Source: Guyanagaster necrorhizus
Lineage: Eukaryota > Basidiomycota > Agaricomycetes > Agaricales > Physalacriaceae
DNA: 64,000 nt
NCBI RefSeq assembly: GCF_019112545.1
Contig: NW_025064894.1
Location: forward strand, 1,251,668 to 1,315,667
Reading direction: 5' to 3'
This document shows, piece after piece, positions 59,565 to 64,000 of this stretch. Both the position numbers and the translations under genes were made by a program. Position 1 is the first letter of the stretch. Each line of letters starts with the position of its first letter. The notes beneath the pieces are model-generated. The model ran no database searches. It was not told the DNA's origin and worked only from the letters and a program-made list of their open reading frames with translations.

Positions 59565-60756
59565 AGTATGAGTAAAGCAAATACTCACCTCAAAAGTGTT
59601 GAGGTTTGTTTGAATGCTGATGAAGTGAATCAAGGTCCAACAGAGGGATGGGGTCACCATCTCTCACCCTGTTTCGCTTTTATAGCTCTTCAGAGACCTG
59701 ATTCATAAGCGGAATGACTATTCCGAGAGGTTTTGGCGGACCAATCAGAAACGCTTTATCAGCAATCACGCAATCCGCAGCACTTATGAAGTGATACATT
59801 TACTAATACTCATATGACATCGTACGATATATTATTCATTCTTGCTTACTCTGCAGGTTCTATTTAACTGGTTAGTAATACCATCTTACTAATTTATCCA
59901 TTTTGCCGTCGGCTACTAAGTTAACCGGGCCCCGAAGGGCCTAGATCCTAACCGGCTTTTCGCCGGTCCGGTGGCCGAGTCTAGAATGTCGGACCGTTAG
60001 GTCCAGGTTAAGGTTCGGGTTAGTCCGGTTAGGGTTTCGGGCTGAGTAAAGCATATATTAGAATAATTCATTAATGTGTGACTGCGACGATGATTAAGTC
60101 GCCAGGACGTACTTAGGGTTAGAGTTAGTCCGCTGGCAGACTACCTGCCATCTATTCTGAGCCTGGAATGTTTATGTATGCCCCTGATAAAGGAGTCAGT
60201 TGTTTATATAGCGAAAGAATATACTGCATGGTTATTAAGTGGGAACATACCCGACTTGATTTAACTGTTACCCCCGGCAGATTTTTATAACAGTCCAACT
60301 ACTTGCGACCGTCCTGCATTTAAAACCGGGTTAAACCGCACTGTCCACAAGTCTGCTGTGTCGATCCGAAGACCTAGCAGAGTCGCATCAGGATGTGCCT
60401 ATAATCATATCTATGAAGACCTGTGGATCAACGCTGCTTCTGTCAGAATCGTCGCCAGCAGCAGGCGAATCAGAAGGTGGGACGTTTTGATCCGAGGATA
60501 GAGAATCTTCATCGTATTTTCGGAGAACCATCTTTTTCCAAAGACTGGTCATGTTGAACAGATTTTTAGTACGTTTTTTACTAACTATCGTTCATCGATT
60601 TAAGATACCTATTGTTCTGATATCCAGCATGCCCACAGGGCCTACTCGGGTTTCAACAGCCATCAACAGACGGTTGTCTACCTCCTCCGGGCTGATGTCT
60701 CCATACAGCACCGACATATTATTCGGCGCAGTGCTGAGGCGCTCGATTCTTTCGAT
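59565..60756 (-). other. 3' untranslated region of the Penelope-like element
   Basis: No ORF of note on the element strand. It contains scattered telomere-like words (GGTTAGGGTTT at 60027, ACTTAGGGTTAG at 60111) and GC-rich hairpins. The extent is inferred from the telomeric repeat on one side and the reverse transcriptase stop on the other. Confidence 0.5.
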
Positions 60757-62590
60757 TCAATCGTGCCAGGTACCTAGGATGATATCTCCGAGTTCTTTCG
60801 CTTTGAAATAGTTCCACATGGTATTATATGTGGACTTAAGTACTAAGACGCTGCTGTCATCTCCCTGCTGGGTCGCTACACCCAATCGATCTGACCATCG
60901 CTTAGCAATATTATCTTTCATCCATTTATACATGTAATCCGTAGGGTAGCCGCGTGCGATGTATAAAGCATTTAAACTTTTAATAGCATCTTTGTAGTGC
61001 TCATGTTTACTACTTAACACAGCTAACCTGGACATCTCACCAATAAAGGTGCTGTGTTTAACGTCAAGTGGATGATGGGATATCCATGGAATTCTTTCTT
61101 GGTGGGAGCGAGCTTTCCAATAAGGCATGTGTTGTATCGTGTTATTAGCATCGACATAAACAGTCATGTCCAGGAACGCGAGATGTGAGGGACTCGCTTC
61201 CCACTCTATTCTACAGCCATTGAACGCCACCGTTTCTAGTTGCGCTAATGCTTCTCTTTCATTATTAGCATAAACGATGGCTAGACAGTCATCAATGTAC
61301 CTTCCATAGAAAGGTACATTGGTGGTAAATTCTAATTGCCGCTCGAAAAACCAACCATAAAGGTTGGCAAGATCGGGCGAATCGGCAACGCCCATTGCTA
61401 GGCTGTTCCGTTGTTCAAAAAATAAATCATTATACTGTAGAACCAAATTCTTATTGCTGACTGATAGACATTTGAGGAAAATCTGTTCTCGTCTAAGAGA
61501 ATCCTCATCGCCTTTAGTACCATAATACTCTCCATATAGATGGGTAATTACATCTACACACCTTTGGATAGGTATATTCGGATAAAAAGCGACTACGTCA
61601 CCCGTAACGATATAGATTTTACGGGTTCGATCTAGCTGAATTTGACTTAATTTTTTTGCCAAGTCTTTAGATCCATGTAATATGGTTGGCGCCAATTCGA
61701 CAATCGGTTTAAGAATTTTAGACACGTATTTAGCTGCCAGATTCTGGATCGCTGAGTGGCATGGTATAATTGGCCGCATTTTAACAGGCTCTTTGTGAAT
61801 TTTAGGAATACCATAAAATGTAGGCACCACATGTTGTGCTCCTGGCGAAGTAATCTTCGACCAGAAATATTTCCCTAATTGGAATCCGTTAGGAAGGTAG
61901 GCTTCAGCTAACCCCGCAATTTCTTCCATGTCCATGCATTGTTTATCGCATATCGCATTAATCATTAATAAATGTAACGGAGTATAATTACTACTATCGT
62001 TTATGATATCGAGTGACTTCTCAATAATCCACTGGCGCGTAGATACAGCTATGCCCAGGTTCTTGTCTGTGTTCGTAACCAAATAATTGTTACGATCCAA
62101 GAATTTTTGAATCTGACTCGGTTTAGGAGTGAGCGCCATTAAAGGCTCGTCCGATTCTGCCGGGATATTGGCGATCGTGTCAAACACGAAGCGCTCTTCC
62201 ATGGCAATGCCAGCTTCAATATACTGTGGTGACCTCGGTGCCCATACGTCGCGAGACTTGGGAATGTCGAAGTCAGGATCATAGAGATCGTCGTCTGCAT
62301 TGTTCTTAGTAAAGCTAAAGTAAAGCCTCCAACGGAGACATTCTTTAAAGTCTTCCCATGCTGACTTAATTAAGTCGGTATTGCGGGGGGTATAAAACAT
62401 ATATTTCATACCTACTGAGAGCTGAATTTCAATTTCTTTAGGGATGGTTACTCCTGGCAACTTATGTACTGTGTTACGATACTGAGCGGCCAATAAAATA
62501 TCTATTGGCGTATGTAAATGTACAAAATTTAAAGCTACCAGATAAGGTACTGTGAGCAGCCAGTCAGGATAAGTAGCGGCAATGTCATAC
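60757..62590 (-). CDS. Penelope-like reverse transcriptase, endonuclease-deficient (Coprina/Athena type)
   Basis: The element would copy its RNA into DNA. An open frame runs from 62757 to the TGA at 60757 with no in-frame ATG near its start. An acceptor TTTCAG at 62596-62591 indicates a spliced 5' exon, so this exon gives about 610 residues. Motifs in order: FYGIPKIHKEPVKMRPIIP (the PKIHK signature of Penelope elements), VTGDVVAFYPNIPI (first Asp), NSLAMGVADSPDLANLYGWF, FYGRYIDDCLAIVY (catalytic pair), HLAFLDMTVYVD, and thumb motifs HPLDVKHSTFIGEM and YIARGYPTDYMYKWM. It ends with WNYFKAKELGDIILGTW. No GIY-YIG endonuclease follows. Domains and frame are intact. Coprina of mushrooms and Athena of rotifers are the known telomere-associated relatives. 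Confidence 0.9.
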
Positions 62591-62977
62591 CTGAAATTAG
62601 TCGGGGTGCACCCAGCGACTACTACTTCCCTGCCTTCCCTTTGCCCTTGTCTTTCTTTGGGTGTCCAGACCCCCCAGGTTTTGTTGCGTCGGGTACTCGT
62701 CGACGCGCCTTGGGTATATACTTGGGGGGAGGCAGATGCTCTGACCCCGTCCGGACCTTATAGGTAGGCAGTACACAAATTGCTCAGAAGAACCTCAGAA
62801 GCAACCCTAAGTTAGGGTTTAAACCAACGGCGGTACGCAGAACAGCAGTGGTGGGACCACGAAATATGATGGATGCCTCGCTCTGAGGACGGACCATGCA
62901 CAGGCCGGTACCACGAACGCACAGTGGTCCTTCTTGTGCATGGTCCGTGCGCTTTGGCAGGGGGCATGTCTGTTTCA
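62591..62977 (-). other. 5' leader and probable intron of the Penelope-like element
   Basis: It contains the splice acceptor for the reverse transcriptase exon at its left end. An inverted telomeric palindrome, AACCCTAAGTTAGGGTT, lies at 62803-62819. Two related words (GGACCATGCAC, GTGCATGGTCC) form an inverted pair at 62890-62946. No complete upstream exon could be fixed. Confidence 0.5.
62803..62819. repeat. Head-to-head telomere-repeat palindrome
   Basis: AACCCTAA-G-TTAGGGTT is a perfect 8-bp inverted repeat built of one CCCTAA and one TTAGGG unit. Confidence 0.8.
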
Positions 62978-63640
62978 CGGTACATCAAGTCTATGGCCAT
63001 TTGCATATGACATGGATGTAGGGAGCGCATTTGTTTCGCGGTACATGACCGAATCTCGAAATATGCACATTCTTGTCATTTAGATTCCACGTAGGTAGCA
63101 TGTACAGTCTGCGGTACATTACCAAATCTCGAAATATGCACATTTTTGTGTTTTAGAAACGGTGTAGGTAGTGCATACAGTCTGTGGTACATGACCGATT
63201 CTCGAAATATGCCCATTCTTGTGTTTTATAATCTTGTAGGGCTCGCATTCAGTCCACGGTACATGACCGAATCTTGAAATATGGCCATTCTTGCCATTCA
63301 GAATTTGTGTAGGGAGCATATACAGTCCATGGTACATGACCGAATCTCGAAATATGCCCATTCTTGCCATTCAGAATTTGTGTAGGGAGCATATACAGTC
63401 CGTGGTACATTACTGAATCTCGAAATATGTCCATTCTTGTGTTTTAGAAACTGCGTAGGTAGCATATACAGTCCGCAGTACATTACCGATTCTCCAATTA
63501 TCACCATTCTTGTCATTTAGCAACTGCATAGGTAGTGTGTACAGTCCACAGTACATGACCGATTCTCGAAATATGTCCATTCTGGTGTTTTAGAATCTGC
63601 GTATGGAGCGCATGCAGTCCGCGGTACATGACCGATTTTC
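62978..63640 (-). repeat. Tandem array, 73-bp unit, about nine copies
   Basis: The anchor GTACAT occurs at 62980, 63041, 63114, 63187, 63259, 63332, 63405, 63478, 63551 and 63624. Spacings are 61, 73, 73, 72, 73, 73, 73, 73, 73. A typical unit has GGTACATGACCGAATCTCGA, AATATGCCCATTCTTG and TGTAGGGAGCATATACAGTC. Unit divergence is moderate. It lies 5' of the reverse transcriptase, and the same array is found with the Penelope relic at 48.4 kb, so it belongs to the element. Confidence 0.92.
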
Positions 63641-64000
63641 TTTGCAGGCTTCTTTTCATCTGTCGGAGTGAAAATAGCACCATAACAATTTGTTCAATTT
63701 GCTATCATGTCTTTTGTCAATATACTTTGAAATGGTCAGAATATGTGACTAATTGTTTCATTGACATTGTATTCCAACATCTTCTTTGCTCCCCTTCTCC
63801 CTTTGTCAACTTCGATGCCGACTGGGCGACACAATGGGCTCCCCCAGTAGCATCCCTCTGTTCCCTTCCATAGTGATTGGTTCCCTTTCATCTGTTATTT
63901 GCCTCCTGATGTCTGGCTCTGCTTTATCCTCTGACGATTCCTCTTCTTCTCTGCGCTCTCAGAGAATGCGATCTTCTCTTTCCTGCATGTCCATCTCTTT
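63641..64000. other. Sequence beyond the Penelope-like element
   Basis: Pyrimidine-rich, with an unrelated ORF 63628-63873. No gene recognised. Confidence 0.35.

Noticed and set aside
59610..59650. CTGATGA near 59617 as a hammerhead ribozyme core, as found in other Penelope elements
   Set aside because: No GAAA box at the right distance, no flanking stems, and it lies on the antisense strand of the element.
62978..63640. CRISPR array
   Set aside because: The units are repeats over their full 73 bp with no unique spacers, and the organism is a fungus.

Overview
The window looks like a subtelomeric, transposon-rich stretch of an Agaricomycete (mushroom-forming basidiomycete) genome. The support is: genes cut by many introns of about 50 nt, an Argonaute with 24 exons, F-box proteins with the coiled-coil N-terminus typical of agarics, a class I hydrophobin, a chromodomain-bearing Ty3/Gypsy element, and a Coprina-like Penelope retroelement next to TTAGGG repeats. 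Assignments were made by eye from motifs and splice signals. No database search was possible. Layout: 1-6.1 kb is a CpG-poor block of old transposon sequence (an LTR-like repeat here called R1, a reverse-strand Gypsy pol relic, a second LTR). 6.1-25.1 kb is ordinary gene-bearing DNA: a small two-exon gene (7.3 kb), an unrecognised reverse-strand gene (8.4-9.3 kb), a decayed and a better preserved F-box gene in tandem (10.4-14.4 kb), Argonaute (17.0-21.1 kb), a small membrane protein (21.4-21.8 kb), a frame-broken F-box gene (22.1-23.6 kb) and a zinc-ribbon protein (24.2-25.1 kb). 25.1-28.3 kb is a second CpG-poor block holding R1 copy B. 28.3-41.2 kb has normal composition, with poorly recognised genes and one clear housekeeping gene, acetyl-CoA synthetase (35.0-37.5 kb, reverse). 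41.2-58.5 kb is a long CpG-poor block of nested elements: an ERG26-like gene fragment, a decayed Gypsy, R1 copy C, and an old Penelope relic split by later insertions. The youngest insertion is a well-preserved but internally deleted chromovirus (49256-55645) with 434-bp LTRs. 58.4-64 kb holds a hydrophobin gene that straddles the edge of the CpG-poor block, then an endonuclease-less Penelope-like element on the reverse strand. That element is bounded by telomeric repeats and a hairpin on its 3' side and by a 73-bp tandem array on its 5' side. One process ties the window together: CpG-directed C-to-T decay. It separates old from young sequence, explains 9 of 10 differences between the two chromovirus LTRs, explains why every premature gag stop is TGA, and appears to reach into the first hydrophobin exon. 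An Argonaute gene lies on the same segment, but nothing in the sequence ties it to these elements. The most distinctive systems are the self-priming, non-autonomous chromovirus and the telomere-attached Penelope element with its split relic.
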